Below, piece by piece: positions 34,183 through 41,275 of a stretch of 64,000 nt of DNA. How positions within the stretch are numbered: the stretch's first letter is position 1; each line of letters starts with the position of its first letter. The notes under the pieces were generated by a model. That model was given only the letters and a program-made list of their open reading frames with translations. It was not told the origin of the DNA and did not search any database. A program made the translations under genes and the position numbers. Origin of the DNA: Erysipelothrix amsterdamensis (GTDB lineage: Bacteria > Bacillota_I > Bacilli_A > Erysipelotrichales > Erysipelotrichaceae); the NCBI RefSeq assembly GCF_940143175.1, contig NZ_OW659496.1:1736001-1800000 (forward strand), in the 5' to 3' direction.

Positions 34183-35187
34183 CTACTTCTTCTCCAGAAC
34201 ATTTGAATAGATACGTTTTAATTGTTCTCCAATAGCACCGATACTACGTGCTTTCGCGACATGGTATCCTTCCGCTGTTGTGGCAGGTAACTGTTGATCG
34301 AGACAACCTCTAATAATTCGGATAAAATCATCATTCGTCTCGCCCTTATAACAGTTCTCCCCATCCACAAGCCATGGATCGTATACACCAATATTTCGAA
34401 CCAGCGTTTGACAACGTGCAGCAAGAGCCTCTAATACCACAATGCCCTCAGTCTCTTCATATGATGGGAAAAAGAACATATTTGCGCACATGTATGCCCC
34501 TTCGATAATATCTCCTGAAATATAACCTGGAAGCATTACATTATCCGGCTTATTTTTAATCGCATCACGAATTTTTTGCGTAACACTTGCAAGAGGAGTA
34601 TGGCCAAACCATATAAACGTAACCTCTGGCATATTTCGAGCAACTTCCATAAAATCAGGCAGTCCTTTTCGCTCAAAATAGAGTCCTACAGAAACGACTA
34701 CTTGTTTTCCTTCTTCAATCTTAAAATAATCTCTAAATGCTTGAACTTTATCATCTGAATATTCAAAGCGACTCAAGTCAATTCCATTTGAAATATCTTC
34801 AATTGGAATTGTAATGCCATACCCCTTAAGAATGCGTTTAGAATAAGGAGTTGGAGTGAGAATATAATCCCCTAACTTATAACTTGAAACGATATGCTTT
34901 TTAAAAAGCGGAGCGAGCTGATTTGAAAACATAAATGAATTACGGAAGTCTTCTTCAGTAGAATGCGCGTGATAAACAACTTTTTTTCCCATTCTACGTG
35001 CCTTACGTGCAAACTTACGCGCTCCAAAATCCACAGTATTAATATGAACCAAATCATAGTTGTCTTGGATATTTGTTGTAAAGTCAACATGAGCTTCCGA
35101 CAAAGCACGTACTTGATGCTTCATTGCACGTCCAATTCCCGATTTACTAAATGCCTTTTCGCCCTTTTGATAGAGTAATATTTTCAT
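34183..35187 (-). CDS. GT4 glycosyltransferase, CpoA-like (glycolipid synthesis)
   Basis: A 334-residue GT-B glycosyltransferase. It resembles the Gram-positive diacylglycerol glycolipid enzymes (CpoA type) that add the second sugar to membrane glycolipids: note YQKGEKAFSKSGIGRAMKHQ, VVYHAHSTEEDFRNSFMFSN and LTPTPYSKRILKGYG. The E-x7-E pattern of the family is visible in EETEGIVVLEAL. I place the start at the ATG at 35187 after a GGCGG site; the longer frame to 35235 has no such site. The product would be a galactosyl-glucosyl-diacylglycerol, but the sugar donor and acceptor are inferred from family resemblance only. Confidence 0.85.
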   Translation of the reverse strand: MKILLYQKGEKAFSKSGIGRAMKHQVRALSEAHVDFTTNIQDNYDLVHINTVDFGARKFARKARRMGKKVVYHAHSTEEDFRNSFMFSNQLAPLFKKHIVSSYKLGDYILTPTPYSKRILKGYGITIPIEDISNGIDLSRFEYSDDKVQAFRDYFKIEEGKQVVVSVGLYFERKGLPDFMEVARNMPEVTFIWFGHTPLASVTQKIRDAIKNKPDNVMLPGYISGDIIEGAYMCANMFFFPSYEETEGIVVLEALAARCQTLVRNIGVYDPWLVDGENCYKGETNDDFIRIIRGCLDQQLPATTAEGYHVAKARSIGAIGEQLKRIYSNVLEKK

Positions 35188-35321
35188 GATAAACCGCCTT
35201 TGTCTTTTGTACTCTAAGCCTATCATTGTGATCATAACCTGTCAATAAAGCTTCGTATGCAAGCTTGCTCTTTCAATTTAGAGTTTCATTCGTTACAATA
35301 AGTAAAAAGAGGTGATTTTAT

Positions 35322-35825
35322 ATGCATGGTGATGTACGACGCACACAGATTATTACAAAATTGTTCGATTCGGAACATGCAATTAGCGCAAATCAATTCG
35401 CAAAGACATTTAATGTATCACGACAAATAATTGTCGGGGATATTGCACTTTTAAGGGCACAAGGACACGACATTATTGCGACAGGTAAAGGATATCTTAT
35501 AAATCGCATTGATGAGAACATGAAAATCTATACACTTGCGATGCAACACAGTCATTACGATACACAAAAAGAATTAGAAATTTTCATTAAACACCACGCA
35601 CATGTTTTGGATGTCACCGTTGAACATCCCGTCTATGGTTCCCTTACCGGTCAATTGGATATTCGAACTTATGAAGATATTACACTTTTTATGAACCAAA
35701 AACCTGAACTTCTCGCTTCACTTACAAATGGTATCCACCTTCATCGCATTGCAATTTCTAAAGAGCACTACCCCGAACTCATGATTGATTTAAAACAACA
35801 TGAATTTCTCTATGAAAGTAACTAA
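35322..35825 (+). CDS. niaR: NiaR-type transcription repressor of niacin uptake
   Basis: A 167-residue regulator with an N-terminal HTH (ISANQFAKTFNVSRQIIVGD) and a C-terminal 3H domain whose spaced histidines (KHHAHVLDVTVEHPV, then HLHRI) bind the ligand metal or nicotinate. In Firmicutes this family (YrxA/NiaR) represses NAD precursor genes when niacin is plentiful. Its target, the niacin transporter gene niaX, lies immediately downstream, with two palindromic operators between. The start has an AGAGGTGAT site. The length fits the family. Confidence 0.93.
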   Translation: MHGDVRRTQIITKLFDSEHAISANQFAKTFNVSRQIIVGDIALLRAQGHDIIATGKGYLINRIDENMKIYTLAMQHSHYDTQKELEIFIKHHAHVLDVTVEHPVYGSLTGQLDIRTYEDITLFMNQKPELLASLTNGIHLHRIAISKEHYPELMIDLKQHEFLYESN

Positions 35826-35840
35826 GGTGTCTTGACACCT
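35825..35840. promoter_or_regulatory. NiaR operator 1
   Basis: AGGTGTCTTGACACCT is a near-perfect palindrome, matching the NiaR consensus as I remember it (core GGTGTCtaGACACC). It overlaps the stop of niaR and the -35 box of niaX. Followed by a T-run, it could also act as a weak terminator for niaR. Confidence 0.85.
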
Positions 35841-35860
35841 TTTTCTTTTACCACTACAAT
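35832..35860 (+). promoter_or_regulatory. Sigma-A promoter of niaX
   Basis: TTGACA and TACAAT are separated by 17 bases. The -35 box is part of operator 1, and operator 2 begins six bases after the -10 box, so NiaR would block RNA polymerase from both sides. Confidence 0.85.
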
Positions 35861-35866
35861 ACCTCT

Positions 35867-35882
35867 AGGTGTCAAGACACTT
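35867..35882. promoter_or_regulatory. NiaR operator 2
   Basis: AGGTGTCAAGACACTT, the same palindromic core with two mismatches at the end. It lies between the -10 box and the ribosome binding site of niaX. The spacing between the centres is about 42 bases, four helical turns. Confidence 0.85.
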
Positions 35883-35893
35883 TGGAGGATCTC

Positions 35894-36403
35894 ATGAAAT
35901 CTGTTCGTAATCTTAGTATCACTGCTCTACTCATCGCACTCGGAATTACTATACCTATGTTTATGCCTAAAATCATCATACCGCCGGCATCCTATACACT
36001 CGCAAGTCATGTTCCATTATTCGTTTCAATGTTTATATCACCTGCTGTTGCACTTGCTGTAGCTTTGGGGACAGGAGTAGGTTTTTTAATCTCTACGCCA
36101 TTTATCGTTGCGGTCCGTGCTTTCTCACACTGTGTGTTTGCATTACTAGGATCACTTTATATACAAAAAAATCCAGACCTTATCAAGCATCGAAGAAAAT
36201 GCATCAGTTTTAATATTATTATTGGTTTCATTCATGCAACCGTTGAATGTCTCGCCGTTACCCCATTCTTTTTTACTCAAACCCCAACTTCTGGTTCTTA
36301 CTTTACAATTGTCTTTTTGGCGGTTGGTGTCGGTGGTTTTATCCACAGTCTTATCGACTTTTCAATTGCATCCACAATTTTAAAACGTATTCCTTTAAAA
36401 TAA
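35894..36403 (+). CDS. niaX: NiaX, niacin-specific S component of an ECF transporter
   Basis: A 169-residue membrane protein with about five to six helices (NLSITALLIALGITIPMFMP and MFISPAVALAVALGTGVGFL). It matches the NiaX family, the substrate-binding subunit that pairs with the shared ECF energy module encoded elsewhere. Its context confirms the substrate: niaR upstream and NiaR operators in its promoter. A TTG at 35882 opens a longer frame, but the ATG at 35894 has GGAGG five bases upstream. Uptake of niacin suits an organism that cannot make NAD from scratch, a likely but unproven reading. Confidence 0.92.
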   Translation: MKSVRNLSITALLIALGITIPMFMPKIIIPPASYTLASHVPLFVSMFISPAVALAVALGTGVGFLISTPFIVAVRAFSHCVFALLGSLYIQKNPDLIKHRRKCISFNIIIGFIHATVECLAVTPFFFTQTPTSGSYFTIVFLAVGVGGFIHSLIDFSIASTILKRIPLK

Positions 36404-36422
36404 TATGTTATCATTAACATAT
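36403..36422. repeat. Short inverted repeat between niaX and the ArsC-like gene
   Basis: ATATGTTA and TAACATAT, 8 bp with a TCAT loop, starting at the niaX stop. Could be an operator for the ArsC/Spx-like gene or a weak hairpin. Confidence 0.4.
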
Positions 36423-36440
36423 ATTTAAAGGGAGGTTCTT

Positions 36441-36794
36441 ATGAAACCATTATTTATCTACTATCCTAAATGTTCTACATGTAAACGTGCCGTAAAATAT
36501 TTAGAAGAAAACAACATCGATGTTGTTTATCGCGACATGATGCTTGAGAATCCAACGAAAGCAGAATTAAAAGAATGGCTCCAAATTAGTGGCTTACCCA
36601 TCAAACGATTCTTTAATACATCCGGTATCGTTTATCGCGAAATGAAGTTGAAGGATAAACTTCCGGAAATGAGTGATGACGAAGCACTTGAATTACTCTC
36701 AACAACAGGTCGTTTAGTCCGAAGACCTATGTTAATTGGCGATCACGGTGTATTTGTTGGCTTTCATGAAGAGATGTATGAGACATTAAAATAA
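36441..36794 (+). CDS. ArsC/Spx-family thioredoxin-fold protein
   Basis: A 117-residue protein with the family fold: the N-terminal CSTC motif in YYPKCSTCKRAVKYLEEN and the C-terminal LVRRPMLIGDHGVFVGF stretch. This group covers arsenate reductases, Spx and YffB/MgsR-like regulators; Spx proper lacks this exact pattern, and an oxidoreductase is more likely. It starts after a GGGAGG site and its stop overlaps the yaaA start by one base, so the two probably share a transcript. Confidence 0.85.
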   Translation: MKPLFIYYPKCSTCKRAVKYLEENNIDVVYRDMMLENPTKAELKEWLQISGLPIKRFFNTSGIVYREMKLKDKLPEMSDDEALELLSTTGRLVRRPMLIGDHGVFVGFHEEMYETLK

Positions 36795-37513
36795 TGATTA
36801 TTCTCGTATCACCAACTAAAACACAAAAAGAGAATTCTCAAGATAACCTTGAGAATTCTCTTTTTCCAGAAATAAAGTCAGAGCTTCTTGCTTCACTTCA
36901 AGCATTTACGCGTGATGAGATTAAAAAATCAATGCGTGTTTCCGATAAAATTGCGGATACCGTTTACCACAACTATCAAAACTTTTCAGAAACGACACCT
37001 GCGATTTTATCCTATCAAGGTTCTTCTTTCAAAAACATGAATCGAGAACTTTGGTCACACGATGATTATCTAGAGGCTCAAAAACGTCTCTACATTTTCT
37101 CCGCACTCTACGGACTCTCTAAGTGTTCTTCTGCGGTTGGACGCTATCGCCTCGATTTCCTGATGAAACTTAACATAGATCTGTATCAAATATGGAAACA
37201 GCCGATCACGGATTACCTTAATGAGTTAAATCAGCCCATTGTGAACCTAGCCTCAAGCGAGTATAGTTCAATGATCGATGTGAACACTTTAAGTGTGCCG
37301 ATGATTACCTTAGATTTTAAAGAACAAAGTGGCGATTCCTATAAAACCAAATCGACCTATGTTAAGATTGCTCGTGGAAAAATGGTCTCATACCTCATTC
37401 AAAATCGTATTCAAACATTCAATGACATTAAAAACATTTCGTTTGATGGTTACACATTCAATAGAACCTTATCCACAGACAAATCCTATATATTTACTCG
37501 AAAAGAAAGTTAA
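36794..37513 (+). CDS. yaaA: YaaA, peroxide-stress / DUF328 protein
   Basis: A 239-residue DUF328 protein of the YaaA family, which in E. coli limits intracellular iron and oxidative damage during peroxide stress. Hallmarks are ILVSPTKT at the start, LSYQGSSFKNM, LYIFSALYGLSK near residue 105 and NLASSEYSSMID. The start ATG overlaps the stop of the ArsC/Spx-like gene by one base. Codons 11-24 include a perfect 18-bp inverted repeat. The stop codon sits in the loop of a terminator hairpin. Confidence 0.93.
   Translation: MIILVSPTKTQKENSQDNLENSLFPEIKSELLASLQAFTRDEIKKSMRVSDKIADTVYHNYQNFSETTPAILSYQGSSFKNMNRELWSHDDYLEAQKRLYIFSALYGLSKCSSAVGRYRLDFLMKLNIDLYQIWKQPITDYLNELNQPIVNLASSEYSSMIDVNTLSVPMITLDFKEQSGDSYKTKSTYVKIARGKMVSYLIQNRIQTFNDIKNISFDGYTFNRTLSTDKSYIFTRKES
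36825..36865. repeat. Perfect 18-bp inverted repeat inside yaaA (terminator-like)
   Basis: AAAAAGAGAATTCTCAAG and its exact complement are separated by five bases and end in TTTTT. The palindrome GAGAATTCTC recurs in both arms. It lies in codons 11-24 of yaaA, just after the ArsC-like gene, and looks like a terminator that the yaaA frame reads through. Confidence 0.85.
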
Positions 37514-37527
37514 GACTTTCTTTTTTT
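37505..37527 (+). terminator. Intrinsic terminator after yaaA
   Basis: GAAAGT / ACTTTC stem with a 4-base loop holding the yaaA stop codon, followed by TTTTTTT. Confidence 0.8.
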
Positions 37528-37604
37528 ATACTACATTTCATCATACTTTTTCAAACATATCCAAACGAAATGCTACACTGTATTTGAAAGCGAGGGTTAT
37601 GTTT

Positions 37605-38570
37605 ATGAAAAAAGTATTTGTTCTCGGTGGCACTGGATTTCTTGGTTATCATACAGTTTGCGAACTTCTAAAAAGGGGTTACCAAGTCAAGACAATGTCT
37701 CTACCTCCAATGCCTTCTGAAAATCTATTTCCAGAACATGTGGAGAATCAATTGGGAGATATCAATCAAATGAGCGACTCCGAAATTGTAGATATGCTTT
37801 ATGATATTGATGGATTTATTTATGCAATAGGTGCTGATGAACGATGGTTACCGGATGCACCGTCTTATCGTGCATTCTATCAAGCAAATGTTCTTCCCAC
37901 ACAACGAATTGCACGACTTGCAGTTGAAGCGGGTGTGGAACGATTTGTGTTATTTGGATCTTACTTTTCTGAATTCGCAGAACGCCTTCCGCAATATAAT
38001 TTAAAAAACCAGAGCTATCCTGGTACACGTTTACTTCAAGAGCAAATTGCCTTTGCGGAAGGTGAAGGTGCCATGCGTGTCACAAGTCTTAGACTCCCCT
38101 ATATTTTCGGAACTATGCCTGGGCGAACACCTCTTTGGAAGATGTTTGTAGACATGGTGCGCGATCAACCAGTATACCCTATACACAAAGGCGGAACTGC
38201 GGTAATTACCGCTACACAGGTCGCAGAAGCCGCAATAGGGGCTCTTGAAAACGGAATCCATCGTTCAACATACGCAATCTGCGATTCGAACCTTAAATAC
38301 GAAGAATTTTTCCAAATGATCGTTGAGACATTAAACCAAGATACAAAAATACAGGTTGTAGATTACGAGTCCATGCGCGATCGATATGTCGCGGCAGACC
38401 AACATGCTGCATCTGAAGGAAAAGAACATGGAATCCATGTTGAGATATCACAAAAAATGCAAGAAGAAGATCTCTATCTCGACCCAAATGAAACCATGTC
38501 CACGCTTAAATTTAAACCTGAACAGGATATAAAAGCGGTTATACGCGAAACACTGCGTCATTGCTTATAA
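37605..38570 (+). CDS. Atypical SDR / NAD-dependent epimerase-like protein
   Basis: A 321-residue extended short-chain dehydrogenase. The NAD(P)-binding motif is GGTGFLGYH near residue 7. The usual YxxxK pair is YPGTR here, with Arg in place of Lys, so classical catalysis is doubtful. The rest has an epimerase-like plan including LRLPYIFGTMPGR. It could be an NAD(P)-binding regulator (NmrA-like) or an active atypical SDR. I place the start at the ATG at 37605, eight bases after GAGGG. Its terminator was later split by the insertion sequence. Confidence 0.8.
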   Translation: MKKVFVLGGTGFLGYHTVCELLKRGYQVKTMSLPPMPSENLFPEHVENQLGDINQMSDSEIVDMLYDIDGFIYAIGADERWLPDAPSYRAFYQANVLPTQRIARLAVEAGVERFVLFGSYFSEFAERLPQYNLKNQSYPGTRLLQEQIAFAEGEGAMRVTSLRLPYIFGTMPGRTPLWKMFVDMVRDQPVYPIHKGGTAVITATQVAEAAIGALENGIHRSTYAICDSNLKYEEFFQMIVETLNQDTKIQVVDYESMRDRYVAADQHAASEGKEHGIHVEISQKMQEEDLYLDPNETMSTLKFKPEQDIKAVIRETLRHCL

Positions 38571-38575
38571 ACAAA

Positions 38576-38587
38576 AAAAAGACAGCT
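38576..38587 (+). terminator. Left arm of a terminator split by an insertion sequence
   Basis: AAAAAGACAGCT here is the exact complement of AGCTGTCTTTTT at 40419-40430. Removing the IS and one TAC repeat restores a 12-bp stem with a 10-base loop, which would have served both the SDR gene (plus) and the NUDIX gene (minus). Confidence 0.85.
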
Positions 38588-38669
38588 TATAAATACTGAT
38601 AAGCTCCCCTTAAAGTAGACACCCGAAATAAATAAAATCGGGCACTACAAAAAAGGAGGAGCTTTTTCT

Positions 38670-39374
38670 ATGGGGAGAAAGAATAAATATCCAGCCGAAA
38701 TAAAAGAACAAGCAATTAATGAATATTTGAATGGCATAAAAGGTGCACCAGAAATAGCTGAAGAATTATCTATTGATTCTAGTACATTACGTAGTTGGGT
38801 GAAAAAGTATCAAACTTATGGTATTGAAGTTTTTTCAGATAAAGATCGAAACAAAAGTTATTCGAAAGAGCTCAAGGAATCCGCAATTAGGGATTATCTT
38901 GAAGGCGCAGGTTCTCTTAAAGATATTAGTATTAAATATGGTATAAGTTCCCATGAGGTTTTGCGCGGATGGATAAAAAAGTATAATAGACTTGAAACTA
39001 TAAAGGATTACGATCCTAAAGGAGAAGTCTATATGACAAAAGGTAGAAAAACAACAATTGAGGAGCGTCAGGAAATTGTCGCATATTGTATTGAACATGA
39101 CTACGATTATAAGGGGACTGCTGAGCGCTATGAACTTTCTTATGCTCAGGTTTATCAGTGGGTGAAAAAGTATAACGAATTGGGAGATGATGGTCTTCTT
39201 GATAAACGTGGCAAGCGAAAACAAGAAGATCAACTTAGTAATGAAGAACGTTTAGAACGTAAAGTAAAACTACTTGAAAGACAACTCGAACTGAAAGAAC
39301 GCGAGAACATTCTATTAAAAAAAGTGAAGGAAATCGAAAGGGGGCGATATTCTCCAAAGCAAAACAAGAAGTAA
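38670..39374 (+). CDS. IS3-family OrfA (helix-turn-helix protein)
   Basis: A 234-residue OrfA with three tandem HTH-like repeats: EIAEELSIDSSTLRSWVKKY (~30-49), DISIKYGISSHEVLRGWIKKY region (~90-110) and GTAERYELSYAQVYQWVKKY (~150-170). Most IS3 OrfA proteins are 90-175 residues with one or two repeats. A leucine-rich segment (LERKVKLLERQLELKEREN) near the C-terminus is the usual oligomerisation zipper. The start follows AAAGGAGGAGC. It terminates the IR-binding part; a -1 slip in the A7 run near its end would join it to OrfB. Confidence 0.92.
   Translation: MGRKNKYPAEIKEQAINEYLNGIKGAPEIAEELSIDSSTLRSWVKKYQTYGIEVFSDKDRNKSYSKELKESAIRDYLEGAGSLKDISIKYGISSHEVLRGWIKKYNRLETIKDYDPKGEVYMTKGRKTTIEERQEIVAYCIEHDYDYKGTAERYELSYAQVYQWVKKYNELGDDGLLDKRGKRKQEDQLSNEERLERKVKLLERQLELKERENILLKKVKEIERGRYSPKQNKK
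39317..39324 (+). other. Probable -1 programmed frameshift site of the IS
   Basis: A run of seven A residues followed by G lies near the end of orfA. The -1 frame is open from 39278 onward and continues without a stop into orfB, so a slip here would give an OrfAB fusion transposase, the standard IS3 arrangement. Confidence 0.75.
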
Positions 39375-39385
39375 AGTATCTCGCA

Positions 39386-40333
39386 GTGCAGGAACTACAT
39401 CATAAACATGGCTGGAGTATTCAGTGGATGTGTAAGGTACTTAAAATCGCAAGAAGTAGTTATTATAAATGGACGCATCGTGTTGAAACAAGCAATGAAA
39501 TTGAAAATCATGAGCTTTGCAATCTCATTCTTGATTATGATGAACTATTTGGACATATCTTAGGCTATCGACGCATGACGGATTGGATCAATGAGTTGAA
39601 TAGCGTTCAATATAACTCGAAGAGGATTCATAGACTCATGAAGATGCTAGGGGTGAAATCAGTGATTCGTCAAAAGTCTAAAAAATATTCACGAAGCACT
39701 CCTGAAATCACAGCTGAAAATATTTTAAATCGAAATTTCTTTGCCGCAAAACCGAATGAAAAATGGCTGACAGACGTCACAGAATTTAAGATTAAAGGTT
39801 CAAGTAAGAAACTATATCTCAGTGCGATTATTGATCTTTATGATTTAAGTGTTGTGGCGTATCAAATAAGTGATCGGAACAATAATCAACTTGTGTTTGA
39901 TACTTATCATAAAGCTATCGCGAGATATCCAGAGGCAAAACCTTTATTTCACAGTGACCGCGGATTCCAATACACAAGTAGGGCATTTAGGAAACAGCTA
40001 GAAGATCAAGGAGTGATGCAAAGTATGTCTAGAGTGGGACATTGTATTGATAATGGTCCTATGGAAGGATTTTGGGGAACAATCAAATCAGAAATGTACT
40101 ACCCTAATGAATTCAGTACAAGAAGCGAATTGAAGAAAGCAATTGAAGTGTATATTGATTTTTATAACAACAAGAGACTTCAGAAACGCTTCAAAAACAA
40201 AACACCAATGATGGTTCGAACTGAAGCGCTAGGAACAGAGACACCTGTAGTCTACGCGATTCCAACTAACAAGAAGATTGAAGCTTACTGGTCAAACATT
40301 AGAGAAAAACAAATGCAGTCACTTGTAGCATAA
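39386..40333 (+). CDS. IS3-family OrfB transposase (DDE)
   Basis: 315 residues from a GTG at 39386, though it is probably made as an OrfAB fusion. The HTH_21-like part leads into the rve core with the DDE triad: NEKWLTDVTEF (first Asp), LFHSDRGFQYTS (second Asp) and MEGFWGTIKSEMY (Glu). The motif order and the Tyr-rich tail (YIDFYNNKRLQKRFKNKTP) are typical. No stop or frameshift lesions are seen. A hairpin at 40336-40368 follows. Confidence 0.93.
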   Translation: MQELHHKHGWSIQWMCKVLKIARSSYYKWTHRVETSNEIENHELCNLILDYDELFGHILGYRRMTDWINELNSVQYNSKRIHRLMKMLGVKSVIRQKSKKYSRSTPEITAENILNRNFFAAKPNEKWLTDVTEFKIKGSSKKLYLSAIIDLYDLSVVAYQISDRNNNQLVFDTYHKAIARYPEAKPLFHSDRGFQYTSRAFRKQLEDQGVMQSMSRVGHCIDNGPMEGFWGTIKSEMYYPNEFSTRSELKKAIEVYIDFYNNKRLQKRFKNKTPMMVRTEALGTETPVVYAIPTNKKIEAYWSNIREKQMQSLVA

Positions 40334-40335
40334 AA

Positions 40336-40368
40336 AAGATGATTCATCATAAAGTGATAAATCATCTT
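40336..40368. terminator. Hairpin after orfB inside the IS
   Basis: AAGATGATT / AATCATCTT, 9 bp. The T-run after it is short, so it is a weak terminator or a structural element of the right end. Confidence 0.4.
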
Positions 40369-40418
40369 GGATATTTTATTTATTTCACCTGTCTACTTGA
40401 CAGGGAGCAGTTCATACC

Positions 40419-40430
40419 AGCTGTCTTTTT
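40419..40430 (-). terminator. Right arm of the split terminator
   Basis: AGCTGTCTTTTT, the partner of 38576-38587. It overlaps the stop codon of the NUDIX gene by two bases. Confidence 0.85.
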
Positions 40431-41214
40431 ACATGCTCTGGATGATTTGTTTAACTTCAACCATCCCCATATTAATGTCTTCAATTTCATCTTCCGTAAT
40501 CCATAAGACCGAGGACGCAGCAGGTTCTGAAAAGTCACCTGACACTTCAAAAACCAGATTCACATAATGGACTGTTTTATGAAACTCTGGAAGTTCTACA
40601 ATATCTTCCGCAATCCCAATAAAATAAGAATCATCGATATCATAACCAGTCTCTTCTTTAACTTCGCGTTCCAAGGCTTGGTAAATTGTTTCGTTCAACA
40701 TTTGACGTCCGCCCACTAGGTTATGTGCATCATCGAAAAGAATACCTTTATCAGAACGTATTAAAGCACTAACTCTAAACGTCAATTCATGCCCCTCCAT
40801 AATCGTATAACTCATATCCTTGGAAGTTAATGAATTTGGCTCTACATTACGATACTCATAAAAATCAAAATCCTCTGCTTTAATAAAAGGGAGCCACTCA
40901 TCTGGGTAATTGCCTTCTTCAACAAGCGTATAGGATGTTTCATCACTGAGATCATCTACTTCAGCGATTAATACAAAGTTATGTGCATGATCATAATCTC
41001 GTCCAAATGATTCACCAATGCCCATAAACTCAAGATTCGAAATGTCTTGATTATATGATTCCTTAACCAATCGTTGTGCACAATCTTCAATTCGCTCTTT
41101 ATACTGTAACACACCTTGAATTGGCTGAAGGTTTCGATCAAACAAGTACTTTTCTTTATATTTAATAAGCACTGTAACGACTACACAGTATTCTTTCTTA
41201 AATTTTAAGTCCAT
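40429..41214 (-). CDS. Tandem NUDIX-domain protein
   Basis: A 261-residue protein with two NUDIX-like halves. The second half (~150-261) carries a full Nudix box: GRQMLNETIYQALEREVKEE fits GX5EX7REUXEE. The first half has only a degenerate version (GVLQYKERIEDCAQRLVKE), missing the REUXEE glutamates, so only one active site is expected. NUDIX enzymes hydrolyse nucleoside diphosphates linked to another group; the substrate is unknown. It lost its own downstream terminator to the IS. The start has TAAGGAG upstream. Confidence 0.85.
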   Translation of the reverse strand: MDLKFKKEYCVVVTVLIKYKEKYLFDRNLQPIQGVLQYKERIEDCAQRLVKESYNQDISNLEFMGIGESFGRDYDHAHNFVLIAEVDDLSDETSYTLVEEGNYPDEWLPFIKAEDFDFYEYRNVEPNSLTSKDMSYTIMEGHELTFRVSALIRSDKGILFDDAHNLVGGRQMLNETIYQALEREVKEETGYDIDDSYFIGIAEDIVELPEFHKTVHYVNLVFEVSGDFSEPAASSVLWITEDEIEDINMGMVEVKQIIQSM

Positions 41215-41235
41215 AATTACTCCTTATTGATATAG

Positions 41236-41260
41236 AAAAACCGGTCAGAGACCGGTTTGT
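41236..41260 (-). terminator. Intrinsic terminator after rplA
   Basis: AAACCGGTC / GACCGGTTT with a 3-base loop and a T-run on the minus strand. Closes the rplK-rplA transcript. Confidence 0.9.
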
Positions 41261-41275
41261 TTAATTTAACATAAA

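Larger units (their letters stand above)
38597..40414. mobile_element. IS3-family insertion sequence, 1818 bp
   Basis: A complete element with TGA...TCA ends. The first and last 42 bases match as imperfect inverted repeats (33 of 42 positions), sharing GCTCCC, AAGTAGACA and GAAATAAATAAAAT. Three-base target repeats TAC flank it (38594-38596 and 40415-40417). It encodes OrfA (38670-39374) and, in the -1 frame, OrfB (39386-40333). A CCCGA/TCGGG hairpin lies at 38622-38642. It is larger than most IS3 members because OrfA is long. Both frames are intact, so it may be active. Confidence 0.92.

Noticed and set aside
36403-36422. Hairpin after niaX as an intrinsic terminator
   Set aside because: Stem is AT-only and no T-run follows; kept only as a low-confidence repeat.
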